DNA from: Tipula vernalis
Lineage: Eukaryota; Arthropoda; Insecta; Diptera; Tipulidae
NCBI GenBank assembly: GCA_958295665.1
Contig: OY282560.1
Location: forward strand, 43,524,333-43,588,332
Length of the DNA: 64,000 bases
Direction: 5' to 3'
Made by a program: the position numbers and the translations under genes. This document shows, piece by piece, positions 12,590 to 26,250 of this stretch (positions are counted from its first letter, which is position 1; each line of letters begins with the position of its first letter). A model generated the notes under the pieces. It saw nothing but the letters and a program-made list of their open reading frames with translations, was not told the origin of the DNA and ran no database searches.

Positions 12590-14500
12590 GCACCAATGTT
12601 CAATTTCTAAATTTCACCTCAAAATGAACCTTAAAATTTACCATACATGCAATCTAAAATTCACAAAATATTTCCTCCAATTTCATCAAAATTTATAAAA
12701 CTCAAGATGAAATTTACGCCTAAAATACATCCTACTCACTCTAAAATTCACTAAAATTTTTTCTGAAATGAACTCAAAATTCATTTTGGGAACCATTCAT
12801 CACTAAAATCACCTTAAAATTAACCCTAAAATTCTTGATATCAATTCTCCCTATCTATGAATGGCTTAGGGATAGCAAAGGTAGATAGTTAGCTCGAATT
12901 TTATGGTTACCTTTAGTTAAATTTGGGTTAAATTTCACCCAAATTTAATTAAAGGTAACCATAAAATTCTACCCAAAATGTGGTCTAAAATTTTCCCTAA
13001 AATTTATTAAAGTTCATCCTAAAATTCGCTATGAAAATCACTCTAAAACTGACCTTAAAATGCACTCTAAAATTTACCATAAATTTTACTGGGGAATTTT
13101 CTTCGGTATCATCATAATTTCTAAAATTCACACATTGAAATTCACGAACATTTAGAGAAGATCAAAACATTTTGGAAAAGTAACTTGGACTTATTCACTT
13201 TAAAATTCATCCCTAAAATTCACTCTTAAATAATTTCGTTTAGATCAAAATACACATATGTCGGAAACCACGTTGAAATTCATTCTAAAATTAATCCTAA
13301 ACTTCATAAAGTTCTCTTTATCTTTTCTTTCACCGTTTCTTGGACCGCAGCATTGAAAGAAGCATTTAAGACATTGATCAATTCCTAAAATTCACAACAA
13401 AATTAATTAAAGATAACCCTAAAATACTACGCTACGTTTATCTTAAAATTTTTCCTAAAGTTTACAAAAATTTACCGTAAAATTCACCTTAAAATTTACT
13501 CCAAAATTCATCACGAAATTTATCCTAAAATTTACCAAAAAATTCCCCCGGTACAGCCATAATTTCTAAAATTCGCCACAGAAATTCACAAAAATTTCGA
13601 GAAGATCAGAACATTTTGAAAGCCCTTTTTGAATTCAATTTAGAATTAAAACTAAAATTCTTCATAAAACTCTCCTTATGTATCAATGACTTAGGGGAAG
13701 CAATGGTAGTTGGTTAGCCCAATGTACCATTTTACACAGAACCGTTTTAATGTATTGGTTAGCCAAAACCATCGTCTCCAAAGTACCCCAAATCCACTAC
13801 GAAATTCATCCTAATATGTACCATAAAATTCCCCCAGGATCATCATAATTTCTAAAATTCACTACTGAAATTGAAAAAAATTCCGAGAAGATCAAAACAT
13901 TTTGGAAACCATCTTGGAATTAATAACAATATTGACCTAAAATTCGTGTAGGTCAGGACGTGCTGAAAGCCCTATTAGAATTCACAATAGTATTCATTCT
14001 AAAATTCTGAAATTCATTAATCATTAATTCATAAATTCACCCTAAAATTAACTCTCAAATAAATTAGATCAAAATATGTTGGAAACCATTCTGGAATTCA
14101 CAAAAGAATTCACCCTTCAAAAATTCACTCTAAAATGCACTCAAAATTTATCACTTGACCATAATGACTTATGGGCAGTAATGGTAGGTGATCAGCCCAA
14201 TAAACCATTTCACTCACAATCGTTTTTATGTCTGACGAAAAAAGGTTGTAATAAATTAATTAAAGATTTGGTCAGCGGCAACCACCGTACTAGGGACCAT
14301 GACATTGCAAGAAGCGTTTTAATCAGGTAACCCTAAAATTCTACTCAACATTAATCTTAAAATTTTCCCTAGAGTTCACTAAAATTCACACTAAGATTCA
14401 CTTTCAAATTTACCAAGAATTTATTCTAAAATTCACCATATAAGATAGACCCAAAAATTCACCTTAAAATGCGTCCTAAAATGTATCATAAAATTCCCCC
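12590..14500. repeat. 1.9-kb degenerate (CCTAAAATTCAC)n field with higher-order structure
   Basis: A short word of the form CCTAAAATTCAC or CACTAAAATTCA recurs dozens of times, spaced 10-25 bp, with both point changes and length changes. Longer modules are superimposed. GAGAAGATCAAAACATTTTG-like sequence occurs at about 13156, 13599, 13887 and 14063. A CTTAGGG...GCAATGGTAG module occurs at about 12865, 13690 and 14168. A GCATTGAAAGAAGC-like module occurs at about 13350 and 14300. The open frame at 14076-14330 is derived from this array and is not called. Confidence 0.85.
12897..12968. repeat. 32-bp inverted repeat with 8-nt loop
   Basis: The left arm 12897-12928 and right arm 12937-12968 are complementary at 31 of 32 positions, around the loop TAAATTTC. 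It contains GGTTACCTTTAGTTAAATTT and its mirror. It lies inside the degenerate repeat field at one of its CTTAGGG modules. Confidence 0.9.
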
Positions 14501-14504
14501 TGTT

Positions 14505-17500
14505 TTCCCGAATGAAATTTCGTCAAATGGAGATTTCAATTGGCCGACTAGATCGTGCGCAAACCAAAGTTCTACTAACCCGACCATCGACGGCGACTGA
14601 TCTGTGTGTAGCTTTAAACGTATGTTTTCACGCAGATAATTTATCTGCACTAAAACTTGAATTAATCTGTTATAATCAAACTCTGATGTTTCAGATCATA
14701 AAATTTACCCATCTGTTGTTCCATTAAAATTTTTATAAGAATCTGATCGATTTGTCGAAATATCTTAATTAAATGCAAAACATCATTAAGCAAAATGGAC
14801 CAAAGTTAATTGTTCTGAAAAGAATTTTTTTTTTTTTTGCTGCACACAAAAATATTTACTGGTCATAAATAAGACAAGAAATAATATTATTTTTGGACAA
14901 TTTACCACAACTTTGAGGCGAGATACAATAATAAAATATTTTTAGAAAAAAATTACGAGACGAAAACACAAACATCACGTGAACTGCAAAAAATTTGTAA
15001 ATTCCTAATATAAGTGATGTAGTGCGGTGAACACAAGAATAATTTCAGCAGAAATAACAGACGACAACAACCTGTTGCACGCGCATAAAAACACCAAATA
15101 TACAAAGCAAAGAAGGTGGCGGGGGCCACCAACTATAAATTAATAACTATTACAAGTGAATGATTTATTTATAGCAGCATTATACATAAATAAATTTTCC
15201 ATTTTCATTTTTTGTCTATTTTTATAAACCGCAAACCAAAATGTATCGCCATAATTGTTCAAAAAAATTGTTTATTTATAATTAAATATTACGTTATAGT
15301 AAGTACAGTATGTAGCATATTTTATAAACAATTCCACACATACCAGTGTGTACACATAGCGGTCGATTTGTCTGCCAATCTGCCATTTTCCACATAAAAA
15401 TTGATTCGGGCAGGTACATTCAAAAATAGATTCGCACATTCAGATTATTTTGTGTGCTTCATACATATTATATCATTGTTCAATCCAATAGTAATCAGTT
15501 GCAAAGTTATAATTGTTGTTGTTATTAAATGCGGTTTAGAATTTTTATTATTTTTGGATTTTTAGTATATGTATATTTATAGTTTTAACTAACGCGCGCG
15601 GTTTATAAGTTTTTATTACTCGCGTATTTATTTTGTTCTGGTGCATCGATGCTAAATTTGAATGATTCAACGAAGTTGAACGATAAACATTTGTTTAGTT
15701 TCTAAACATTTTTGATGAGCACGCTGTTTATATCTGACTAATCTCCTTCCGTACATATAAACTGGTAAACGCTTAAATCATAAATTCCAATGTTTTCTCA
15801 GCGGTCTAGGTGCACTTGTACAAAATATCAAACATAAATTATTTATTTTTAACTTTAATGATTTGTTGATAGCATATTTAAATAAAAATATTAACTAAAT
15901 GTAAATAATTAATTTTTTTTTTACGATTTTGCAAAAGCATAAACACACACACAAGAAAAAAAATTTGCAAACTCATTTTCATCAATCAACACTTTTGGTC
16001 ATGGTGTGAAAAGAGTTATTCAAATTTCACGATCTGGGGAAAATGGATGAATGTTTCGCTTTGTTTAATTACAGTAATTTTATTTATGCAGTTAATCAAT
16101 GTTCATATAATCAACCATAGGTGTGATGTGTATTAGATGTAGATGGCCAATAAAGGCAATTTTATTAAATCAATTAAAAACGCATTCCTTTTTGCCAATT
16201 ATTCATGCAAATAGCCTTCTATAAAATGTGGCACGATCACAACACAAATCGTATTTCAAACGCAGGTCAGACACATCCATCCATATGCCACAAAGTAAGG
16301 CTATATAGTTAATCTAGTATTAACTAGTAGTGATGGATACAAAACGTGAAATATTTTTGGTTGTGTGTTAAAATTAAAACTATTAGACGGTATGGTATGG
16401 TGATCAATATTCGTAACACGTAGCACACCAGTGTATATTATAATTTTTATACCTGTTCGCATATAAAAACGAAAAAAAACATTGTGCTAATTGTTGCGTT
16501 GAATCAGATTATTGATTTTGACTCAATGTTCAATGTCAGACAAAATTATGTGTGCTTGCTAATTTTACCTTAACTTCATTTCCAGGGTTATAAAAGTAAG
16601 TGCAGAAAATGTAGTAGGTTATCGGGGTCTTAGAAGAATAACTTCTGGTAAAGGCTGACTTGCCAAACCTCAAAGAGCACTCTAAATTAAGTAATACCAA
16701 AGGGCTGAAATTCTTCTTTACGTTTCTTTACGAAAGGGAAAATATTTGATAGTGTAGGGCCATATTTGCGCAAGCTTAAAAAAAATATTTACCAATGTTA
16801 TAATGTTTTACAAATAACACGGAATTAGTACTTATCATTAATCGTTGGAATCATTATTCTTAATTTTTTAATTTATACGAAGTTAATTTTTCAAACTAGA
16901 TTAATTCTCTTAATTTTCGGAAAATTAACTTCAAGTAAATTTAAAATTAAAAAAAAAAAATTTAAAGACATTTTGGAAATGGAAAGGCATAAACAACCTC
17001 TTACACTTCAATCTCAAAAGATCTGTTGACTCCATTCCATTGAGAGCCGTTCCGTGGAGGAATTTCACGCTTTTTTTAGTTGAAATAGCCTGATTAGTTC
17101 CCTCTTATTATTCTCTAAGCATATTTTATCTCCGTCGTGACAAAGTTTATATGGGTACTTAAACAACTACTGACTGAGATAAACCTGAAATTTCTTGCCC
17201 AATGAAACATTTTATTCCACCTATGTTGGCTTCTAAGATATGAACAACTTTGTGCTTAAGTACTGCTTAAATGTCTAACAGTATGCTAATCGTTTGTTTG
17301 CTCCAGTTTTCTGTTTTACGGAGGTGTTGCCTGCTTCTACAGCCCAGATATGAAAATTTGTAAAATTGGATATTGAAAATGCAGGTATATTAAGTAATTT
17401 CAAAATTTAAATGACAGCTTGTCAAATTTGACTTAACAATTTCAATTTCTTTAAACTGTATATCTTGTTAAGTTAGTTTTGAATACTCCAAGCCGAAAAC

Positions 17501-18180
17501 TCCCACAACCCGCGACAAACTTTTTGGATAACTCTAAAATTTGTACAGAAAAATTCAAATCTTTTAATAGTTTCAAGTATTTTCAGAGTTTTCATATTTC
17601 GATAAATCAGAAGAATAAATAATTAATTTAAAATTTAGTTTTAAATATGTAAAATTTTAAGTTGTGTTGCGGTCGAATTAGAGAAACGTTCAAAAATTTA
17701 AATTTTGATAAATTTAGAATATTCACCTCAAAAAATGTTCAGTTAAAATATTTAATTCGGCAATTTTCAATTTTTTACTGCTACTTCTAATTTTTAATAG
17801 TTTTTTCTGCCCTAAAAAACAATCAATGTTTTGTAAACTCAAAATTTTACAATTTCTAGAAATTGTACGCTGAAGTCGATGTATCCGGGAATCAACAAAC
17901 TTATTTAATTAAATTTTAATTTTGCACAACAATTTTGATTTTATTTTTCGTGTTTCGGGGGTAGTTTTGACCATCTTGAAATAGAAAATAAATTAAGATT
18001 AATTGAATATTTTAGCATACCTATAGAATCACATGTAATCCCAAATTTTCTTGTTGACTAGCAGCGATTTTGTCGAACTCGATCTCGTAATGCTGATAGT
18101 CAATAGCCTATATGACATAAAAACATCCGCGTTATTGCTCGCACCAGAGGCGGGTCTAATAGCAGTGATGAATTGACCAA
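14505..18180. other. AT-rich non-coding DNA
   Basis: No recognisable coding exon, RNA gene or transposon coding remnant was seen. Open frames at 14512-14727 and 15212-15397 show no domain. 17380-17960 is a low-complexity stretch of AATTTCAA-type words. Sequence around 15000-15120 is somewhat more complex (ACAACAACCTGTTGCACGCG) and could be a leader exon or regulatory DNA, but nothing confirms this. Confidence 0.45.
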
Positions 18181-18649
18181 ACAAATATAATCAAGTTACC
18201 TAGTTACCTAGATTGCCTGGGTGGTTTGGCGTCTATTGGAGGGGGGGACCCAAGTTTAGTAGATTAATCTACCAGCTCCGTAACCTTCCAGTAAGGTGCG
18301 CATCACGTGAGCAGTTCTGGTCTTGTCAATAGGCAGCTGAATGATGGATACAATTGTGTAAGGGGTAATTCGCAAGTGTACGTGCTGCCTCCTCGTGGCA
18401 ACCACTAGTAACTAAGGCCATTTGGCACATTTTTGGCCATTTGCCACAGGCTAAAGTACGACGCTAAAGGAAAAAACCTCGACAAAAACCCCAAATCTAA
18501 GGTGGAACCGATATGCCGATGGATGAATGGCTGATAGGTTAATCAGTCCAAAATATGCGGACTCTGGATACCAGACACCCTCCAGTTTTATTTATCCTTC
18601 CTGTAGTAAAGGGGTGGGTGACCTACAGGCGATTTGCAATTCCTAGCAA

Positions 18650-18960
18650 CTCGTAATAGTAAAATCAAACGGAATACGGGGCAGGAGTAGGAATATACGG
18701 GAGTGGGACAACCCTCTCGAAGTCCTAGGGCTCCAATGCTACCGTCTTTCTAGCGGAACTACATGCTTTAGTAAACATCTAGGAGGGAGAGCAGTAAGCC
18801 CAGATAGTATGTATCACGTACCGGGAGGCAGTATTGTCAGGTTCATTAAGAACCTGAATATTGACTGGACGGATAATTAAGCAGGGCCCAGCACAATAGA
18901 TCTTTTAGGTCGCAGTGCGAGGTGGCTGATCGCCCGCATGGCCCTCCAATAATAATATTG
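18650..18960 (+). mobile_element. LINE RNase H and tail remnant
   Basis: The plus strand reads 'GAGVGIYGSGTTLSKS' and then 'GSNATVFLAELHALVNI' around 18680-18780. This is the usual RNase H start of I-superfamily LINEs (G-x-G-x-G-x-Y, then V-F-x-A-E-x-x-A). About 100 bp further on is a decayed tail with 'LLGRSARWLIARMALQ'-like sequence near 18903-18948. 18190-18640 upstream is of similar mixed composition and may belong to the same element, but it is not readable as protein. Confidence 0.55.
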
Positions 18961-19426
18961 TAATAATAACTAGATTGCCTTGGTGATGTTTTTTTTTTTT
19001 CTGTTGACAACTTCCCAATAAGAAAATCATTTGAGACAGACTAATGAATCGTGCATGACAGTCTGGCATGACAGGTATATAGAGTTGCATCAGAGAGTGA
19101 GACTAATATTCATGTGTGACATGTCTGAGGCATTTATACAGTGACTCGTAATTATTGACAATAATATGACATTTCATTGAAAAATTATGTGTGGGGACCG
19201 TCTTATGTTAATCATGTGGGACTGGTAACATATAGTCCTATTATGGTTTTGACGCTTCACGTCATATAGGAACACTGTGTGACGGATGACAGTAAAATAA
19301 AACCACTGCTCTTAATTGGGTTATAATATAAATGAGATTAGTGGAATAAAAATAGTTTTAATTTGATGAAAATGTTCTTTAACATTTAGATAATTAGATA
19401 TCTAAAAAACGTTACATTTCAGTCTT

Positions 19427-19494
19427 TTTTGTACCCCCGGGATTTTGTCCCCTCGGAATTTTATACCGTCGGGATTTTGTACCCTCGGGATTTT
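19427..19494. repeat. Four tandem 16-bp units
   Basis: Units of the form TTTTGTACCCTCGGGA are repeated four times (19427-19490) with a trailing TTTT. There are one to four changes per unit. Confidence 0.85.
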
Positions 19495-19499
19495 AATAT

Positions 19500-22400
19500 G
19501 TCACCAACCCATATATGACATCTCTCATACTTGTCGTTCATCGTGGAAAATCAGGCGACTTGTCATTTGAGAAGCCAACATTACTTGTGATAAATTGGTA
19601 ATTTAGTAAACATGCCATAAAAAAGCGAAATAAAAATATTTTCTTTCTTTTCGCACTCATGAAAAAAAAACAGAATTAGGACCAGGAACGTGTGTTTTTC
19701 GCACAAATTTAATTCATATGCATGTTGACAAGTTTCCTACTGGGTTGATAAATTTAATCCAAACCGCCGTCGTATACGCGGTCTTCAATAGTGTTTTGTC
19801 AATTTGTTTAAATAAAACCCCAACGGCTGTGGTGCGCCATCTCTGTCGATTTGGTGTAGTGCTGGCTCATTTAGAATCATTTAGTATTGGCTCATGCTCG
19901 CTGGATGAAATTGGCTTTGCTGGTATAAAAATGTAACATTTTCTGGTCCAAATACACATTTTATGGACAAATCATACTCATGAAATTTTTCAAAAAACAT
20001 TCTCCAGGTATTCACGATGCTCTCCAATATATCTGGGAAGCAATCGTTAAATCGTCTACATAGGTCGAACGACATTTAGGCAAGCTCAAACGAATCATCC
20101 GGTGGCTCGGGTGAACGCAAAATTCATAGTAAGGCCTTATATTAATGGAATATGGTAAAGATCTGCCTGTATTATCGAGTTCCAGAGACGAAAATCCTGA
20201 CATAGCCTACTTTTTCTATCCGAAGCTGCCGGCTTCTCATTTATTTCCATTTGAAGTTTGTCGAATACTGCTAGAGCTGCTGTTTTACTTTAAAGTCCCT
20301 TGAAAACACTAATAAAGGCAACCTTAAGAAAATCATGAATCACTGAAATTAAAACTTTTTTAACCCGAAACTAAAAAAAAGTAACCCCTTGATTTAGTAT
20401 AAATTGGAATTTTTAGAATTGGCCACGAAGTTAAATTATTGTCAAATAAGAAAGATAAGTGAAAATAGAAACACCATAATGAATTTCATACAAGTAGTTT
20501 ATCTCACTGCGCAAATGACTGATTTGTACATAGAGTGGTTGTCCTTGCCTTTGATGTTAAAGTGATCTGTCCAGCAAGTTAGTTATTGTTCTTCCATAAA
20601 ATTAATGAACCTTCTATTACCTTAAAAGAATTGTCAAGAGTGTGCTTTACTATAGTGAGCGGCTTACTTGGTTTCGGTACCAACGGTGCTTAACAAAATT
20701 TCACTGCTTAAGCAACATGCTTGAGCTAGGATTTAAATCCTATGATTTTTAAAAGTTAAAAATATTTCAACTCATTAATAACAAATGGGGTGGTTCTTGT
20801 TGATTGGCTTAAAACGAGTGGATATAAAATATTAGGGTTTAAATCCAGACTCATGCATCAACCTTTAGGGAGACGGCTCAGATTCTCAAGATTTATAATT
20901 TTCCACTACCCATGTGGTAAATCATTATAACATTTCTAAATCTTGGCAGTAACGGCAACTAAATTCATAGCAATTATTTCAGCGCTGGTGAAAGTAGTAG
21001 CTGTACGGGTAAGAATTTTTCTTTTCTTTGCGGAATTGTAGCCTTCAGCTTCACCTAGGAGTATAAACTTTCACTTTGAAAAGAATACTTGGTACGCAAA
21101 TAACTATTTCGTAAATTTATTTAAATTGAAAGTTTCTGGAAAGATATAGTACAGTCCACAACTTCGTGAGATAAAATCTGATCTGCATCTATCAGTGCGC
21201 CCGAACCTAAAGTGAACCATGTTGTTAACTGAAATTTGAATTAATATTAAACCCGCCGGTCCATACCCCTTAATAGATTGGCGTTTATGAATAATTTTTC
21301 CATAGTCTGATCTGAAGCGATTTATTGTTCTTTCCTGGTAAGCAATAATATAATTCAGGCTGCTTCCTCGTACGTCTTCATCGTGTTCTTCCCTTTTATT
21401 AGGAGTTTTAGGACTATCTTTCAACAAGTGACTTTTCTATACTACATATTATACAGTTAAACTGCGGCACTATCCATTGTATGGTTTTTTTTTATTTGAC
21501 GTTCAACCAAGAATTTGGTTTATGGTTTTTTTTCAAAATTATCTTGTTTATTGTTATAAATAGTTACTTTATCAAGCGTCCAACTGCTAAATACGTGTCC
21601 TTTTCCATTGCTCAAAAGGCGACGACACAAATCAAGTCAGTATATAAGAATTAAGTTGGTTTCAAAAATCTTTAGGGCTGTTGGCCATTCCACATCAATC
21701 GCAAACGACAAGAAGCCCCCCCCCCCTCCTCTGAAGACTAGATCTCATTCATAAATTTGATCACTCTACTTGATGACTCAAATTTTGATGAGTTTTGTTG
21801 AGTCCAAAATATGGCATTGAGTTCGAATATTCCTAATAAAATTATTTATAACACAATAAGGAAATAATGAGTGGTTTCATTAACCATATATAAACCTCAC
21901 TCAATGTTTAATGTGACAAGATTTCTTGATAAATCCACCAATAAACAGAACAATAATTCAAATCGAAATAATTATACGGCAAATACAAAATGTACTACAC
22001 TACCTCGTAAAAAAAACTCATTCATTATCAGTGCATCATAAAATTACTCGAAATCAATAATTATGTTTTTAATTACATAATTCCATAATTAAATTATTTA
22101 TTTACAAACTTATTTATTCGCCCGCGTATCGCTACTATTTGCACAAATAATATACTTCGAGGGGATTTAATTAAATCAAGACTGCGCGTTATTTTCGTTT
22201 TTTTTTTTTACGTCAACACATAATAATATTGATTACCTACCTGCACGCAAAAGATCGATATTTTAAACGAGTTTAGATACGTAAAGAATGCAATTACTAC
22301 CGTGGAAAGGATTAGACTGAGAAAATCGTTCGTAGGAATAGGTAGAATATGATAACGATGTAGTACATGTAATGTAGTGTTCTAAGGCTAAGGTCCTAAA

Positions 22401-24030
22401 AAATGAAAACACATACTTTTGAAAACTTTTGTCATTTTTGACAGTGCACGGTTTAAGCAGTGGTGTGCTATAAAACAAACTAAACATAGGTAGATAGTAT
22501 GAATAATTAAATTTACATTTGTATTTTTGATAATTTACTTGAAATATGCCCGAAAATCAGCTAAAGCACTTCAAACGTAAAATTAAGATAATAAAATGAT
22601 TTTGTTCCTGTAATTATAATATTAATTGATATTGTAATACTTAAAATTAAATTAAATCTCTAATTGTTAAGTTTAATATAACTATTAAATAAACTTGAGT
22701 AAAAATACACTAAGAGTGTTTAAAACCTAATAGTTTGATTCGTTCTGCCGATTGTATAAAACATCAGTATAGTGATTGTATACAACATCAAGCATTGTAA
22801 ATCGCTATTTTATAGTTTGTAATTTGAATTAAAATTTATGTGGAGATTATTTATGTTAATTTAAATTGTACTTAACCGCCACAATTTCTTTACGCCGATG
22901 TTAACGCAGATGAGGCATTCTCTCGCTATACAATGGGCTCGAGCAATGTAAATCGGGGCTGAGGCTTATTCTTGAAGAAGTTGTCTGTGACCCAAGGTCA
23001 ATTTCGTATCCGCTCACTTTTCCGAAGATGAGGGGCTCAGTTGTAAGTCAGGTCAAAATTGCACAAAAATTCAATTATTTTGTGCTATAACCTAAATTCA
23101 ATCTCAATAAAATAATTGTATAATTTACAAATATACACACATCAATTAGAGCCAAATCAAATTAAATTTTTATAACATAAAAAATCAAAAAGCCCACCTA
23201 CAATTATGGCCAACGTACTGTCATCATAATACTAGTTTTATTAGGTAAGTATTGTAATCGCGAAAAAGAAAAACTCCAAAGAACTCCAAAACTCCGATTA
23301 GAAAACTGTTGTGTTCGTCCTTTCGTCCTTCCAGTCATAAATTTTTATGATTTTTGTTTTGCTTCCCATTCTCACAAATATTGATAGTTTTCATCGAAAT
23401 TTTGTACAAAGACAGATTTTAGTAATAAGCAGTTTGTGTTAACTTTTAGGTCAATTCGAGACTAGAATAGAGGGGGTTGTAGCGGAAGAGAAAACTGCCA
23501 AACAGATTTTCTCAAGAACGTTGTTTGATGATAAATTTGACAATCCCTCATCTACAGGTTCACAAAATTTGAAGTCGATTGAAGCATTGCGTTGGGGTCA
23601 TTTTAATAAAAAATAGTAAAAAAAACTTGTTGAAATGTTTTCCGAGGGGATATCAAATTTTCGATGAAATATTTTTCTACGGTTAATCTTCCAAATTCCA
23701 ACCATTATTCCCTAGGTGTCTTTAAGATAAAATGAATAGGTTACCTAAAATAATTTGCTGCTGGCAATTTAAAAATAAAATATATCTAGTAAACTTTGAA
23801 ATATAAACCCGGTTAAAGTTAGCCGAAAGTTTCCAGCCGAAAGTAAAATGTCGTCGACAATGCAGGTTGCGTTATTATAACATTCTAGCCAAAAATCAAA
23901 AATTTAGTGATTATCTGCCGAAAGTAAATAGGATACATATTTTGCAATAAAAACTTTTGTAAGTAGTCTAATGTGGAGAATTTTGTTCCACTTAATCGTG
24001 GAAAATATAGGAATATCAGAAGAATCCACA
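19500..24030. other. Non-coding DNA, no gene recognised
   Basis: Open frames at 19718-19936, 19881-20203 (minus) and 21104-21427 (minus) have no recognisable domain, start context or splice partner. A run of 11 C lies at 21716-21726. The more GC-balanced patches at 19700-20290 and 22880-23050 look like old transposon coding sequence, but I could not identify a family in any frame. Confidence 0.4.
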
Positions 24031-24034
24031 AAAT

Positions 24035-24345
24035 TTGAATAAAATCGGTCTCTAGAGCGTATGTCTGAAGATGAATCGTTTTTATGTGATTTGTCAATAG
24101 CTATCGCTGGAAAAATTTCAATTCAAATATTCCGCGGGAAATCTGGGAAAATTCGATTTTCCAAAAATTATTAGAAAATTGGTATAAAATCAGCCTCTAG
24201 AGTGTTATCTCTGAAGATGGGTTACATTGTTGTTACTTGTCAATAACTATTGCAGGAGAAAAATTCAGTTCAAGTTTCCCGTGCAAAATCTCGGAAAATT
24301 CGATTTTCCAAAAATTATTAGAAAATTTGTATAAAATCAGCCTAA
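24035..24345. repeat. Tandem repeat, ~146-bp unit
   Basis: The word TAAAATCAGCCTCTAGAG or close variants starts near 24040, 24185 and 24332. CTGAAGATG lies shortly after the first two, and GGAAAATTCGATTTTCC followed by AAAAATTATTAGAAAAT lies before the second and third. That makes two complete units and the start of a third, about 80-85% alike by eye. Confidence 0.75.
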
Positions 24346-24349
24346 AACA

Positions 24350-25915
24350 ACATCCTCACATATACATATATTGGTTGCTGGGCAAATAAATAAAAAATAT
24401 TTTTAATTTGCGTTTATTTTGTATTGAAAAATGTAAATTTCTTTACGCATGCAATGCAGACAATGAATTCACGGACCAAGACGTTTTAGCGCAATAAAGG
24501 ACATTTTAGCTTATATAAAGTGGAAAGGACAAATTCCAGAAAAGAAGGACTGTCCTTCCCAAAAAAGGACACTTGGAAACCCTAGATGAAAATGTTTGTT
24601 TGTTTGTTTCCATCTATGGAATATTTTCTGGGGCTCAAGGCAGTCCCAACTATTTCGCAATTCGCTTTTAACGTCCTACCTCAAACAGTAGCCAAATCGA
24701 GGACGTACGGCTATAGGCCAGTTTTGCGTGGACCACCGTCACATTGTATTGTAGTACTGACATGAAAGATGGGTCGGCCCATGAGTTCCCATTTCGATAC
24801 CTCTAGATACAAGATGAAATTGTTGTTTATAAATTTTTAATTTTAATCAGTCTGATTGCAATGTTATAATAATATAATGCAAATAGAAGAATCTCTGGTT
24901 TTATGATCCGACCGTTTGATTTGTTTGATTTTATGTGTACATGTATTTTATTTGATAATTATTATTCTTTAATACGTTTGTTATTTTTACAAAATCTTCA
25001 ATGATAAATCCAAAGCCGTAAAAAATGCCATTAAAGTGGAATTCGTAATGTTTTTAATGTAGGTTGATTACTTCTGTGGTCATCGCCTATTATCCCTTTC
25101 TTTCAACACTATACCAATTCTTAAAGTATATAAATTTTAATAATTTTTCCATTAGAGATTTGTAACTTCTGTTTGATAAGTTGCTGTAACAAATTTTAGA
25201 TTTAGGGACTAGGTTCCGTGCGCCAGAAAATTTATTTAGCAAATATCTTAAAAAAATTAAGATTTAAAGTAAAAATGTTTCAGAAAGTACACAACTACTT
25301 CATACTTATTTATTAATTAATAAAATAAAAAATTGAGGAGTAGCTAACTAACAACTTTCTTTTACGAATGGGGAATTTGGAGAAAGTTTTTTCTGTAAAT
25401 ATTAAATTTTTTTAAATATTTACAAAACAAATTTTCTAGTCCACGGAAGCTGCTACTTCCGATTGGCCGATTTTTACTAAAGCTTACTGGGGCCTATCAT
25501 TTTATGAAAAAAAAACTTCATCTCTGGATTAATGCCCCAAAAATCTCAAAGACGTAAATTTTAATGATTCACTAAACTTTATTTTATTAACGTAAAATAA
25601 AGTAAAAGGCCCTACTCAAACAGATGTTGCAGCAGTTTTTCGGACTAAAGATGATGCTCCTTCGGGAAAGACTGAAATTCGATCACTGTCAAACGAAGTT
25701 GGATATGGCTATGTAACTGACCTGTCGTCAACCCATAAGCCCATTTCTTGCTTTTTCTAGAGGCAACGCTGTTGCGATAGGTGTTTTTTAGCTTTCGATT
25801 CGTTCAGAATTCAGCATATTGCCTCGCTCCCAAAAACTCCACATTCGGATAAATCAAAGTAGCCTAAATTCCAAAGGCCGAAAAACCAGGAAATACTATA
25901 ATCGATTAATATAGG
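24350..25915. other. Non-coding DNA, no gene recognised
   Basis: AT-rich sequence. 24600-24800 is more GC-balanced but not readable as a known protein in either direction. Nothing further can be supported. Confidence 0.45.
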
Positions 25916-25918
25916 CTT

Positions 25919-26250
25919 ATGGGTGAACCAGCGAGTCAGTAACAACTTTAAGTAAGAATGCGATATACAGAAAGTGCATGTTACTGACCAGCGAATCTTT
26001 AAGAACTGTTCGTTCAGTTCGGCTGTCACTTAAGAGAGCGAAAACTAACGCGCAAACTGAAGGAAATGTCAGAATACACCAAAATTTTCACGGCACACTT
26101 TTCTTAAAAATAATTTTGCTATTCACTTTACAATTTTAATACTGTATTTGTCAGTTATTACGGATTCGGTGGCTGATATGTCAAATATTCTGTAAGGAAA
26201 TATTTTCGTCAAATTCTGTAACGATTCTTACTGATTCGCTGGTTACCCCT
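25919..26250. mobile_element. MITE-like element, ~330 bp
   Basis: The left end reads GGGTGAACCAGCGAGTCAGT. The reverse complement of the right end reads GGGGTAACCAGCGAATCAGT, and the similarity continues about 10 bp inward (AACAACTT against AAGAATCG). A third partial copy of the motif (TTACTGACCAGCGAATC) lies inside at about 25980. No coding capacity is present. Confidence 0.65.

Noticed and set aside
14076..14330. 84-residue open frame
   Set aside because: It lies inside the CCTAAAATTCAC repeat field; its sequence is explained by the repeat words.
9380..14500. CRISPR-like or satellite array
   Set aside because: Spacing and unit sequence are irregular, and the genome is clearly eukaryotic with no cas-like genes.
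19718..20290. More GC-balanced stretch with overlapping open frames, suspected transposon coding sequence
   Set aside because: I could not match any motif order to a known family in any frame, so no element is named.
21104..21427. 107-residue minus-strand open frame
   Set aside because: No domain, no splice context, and composition like the surroundings; not distinguishable from chance.
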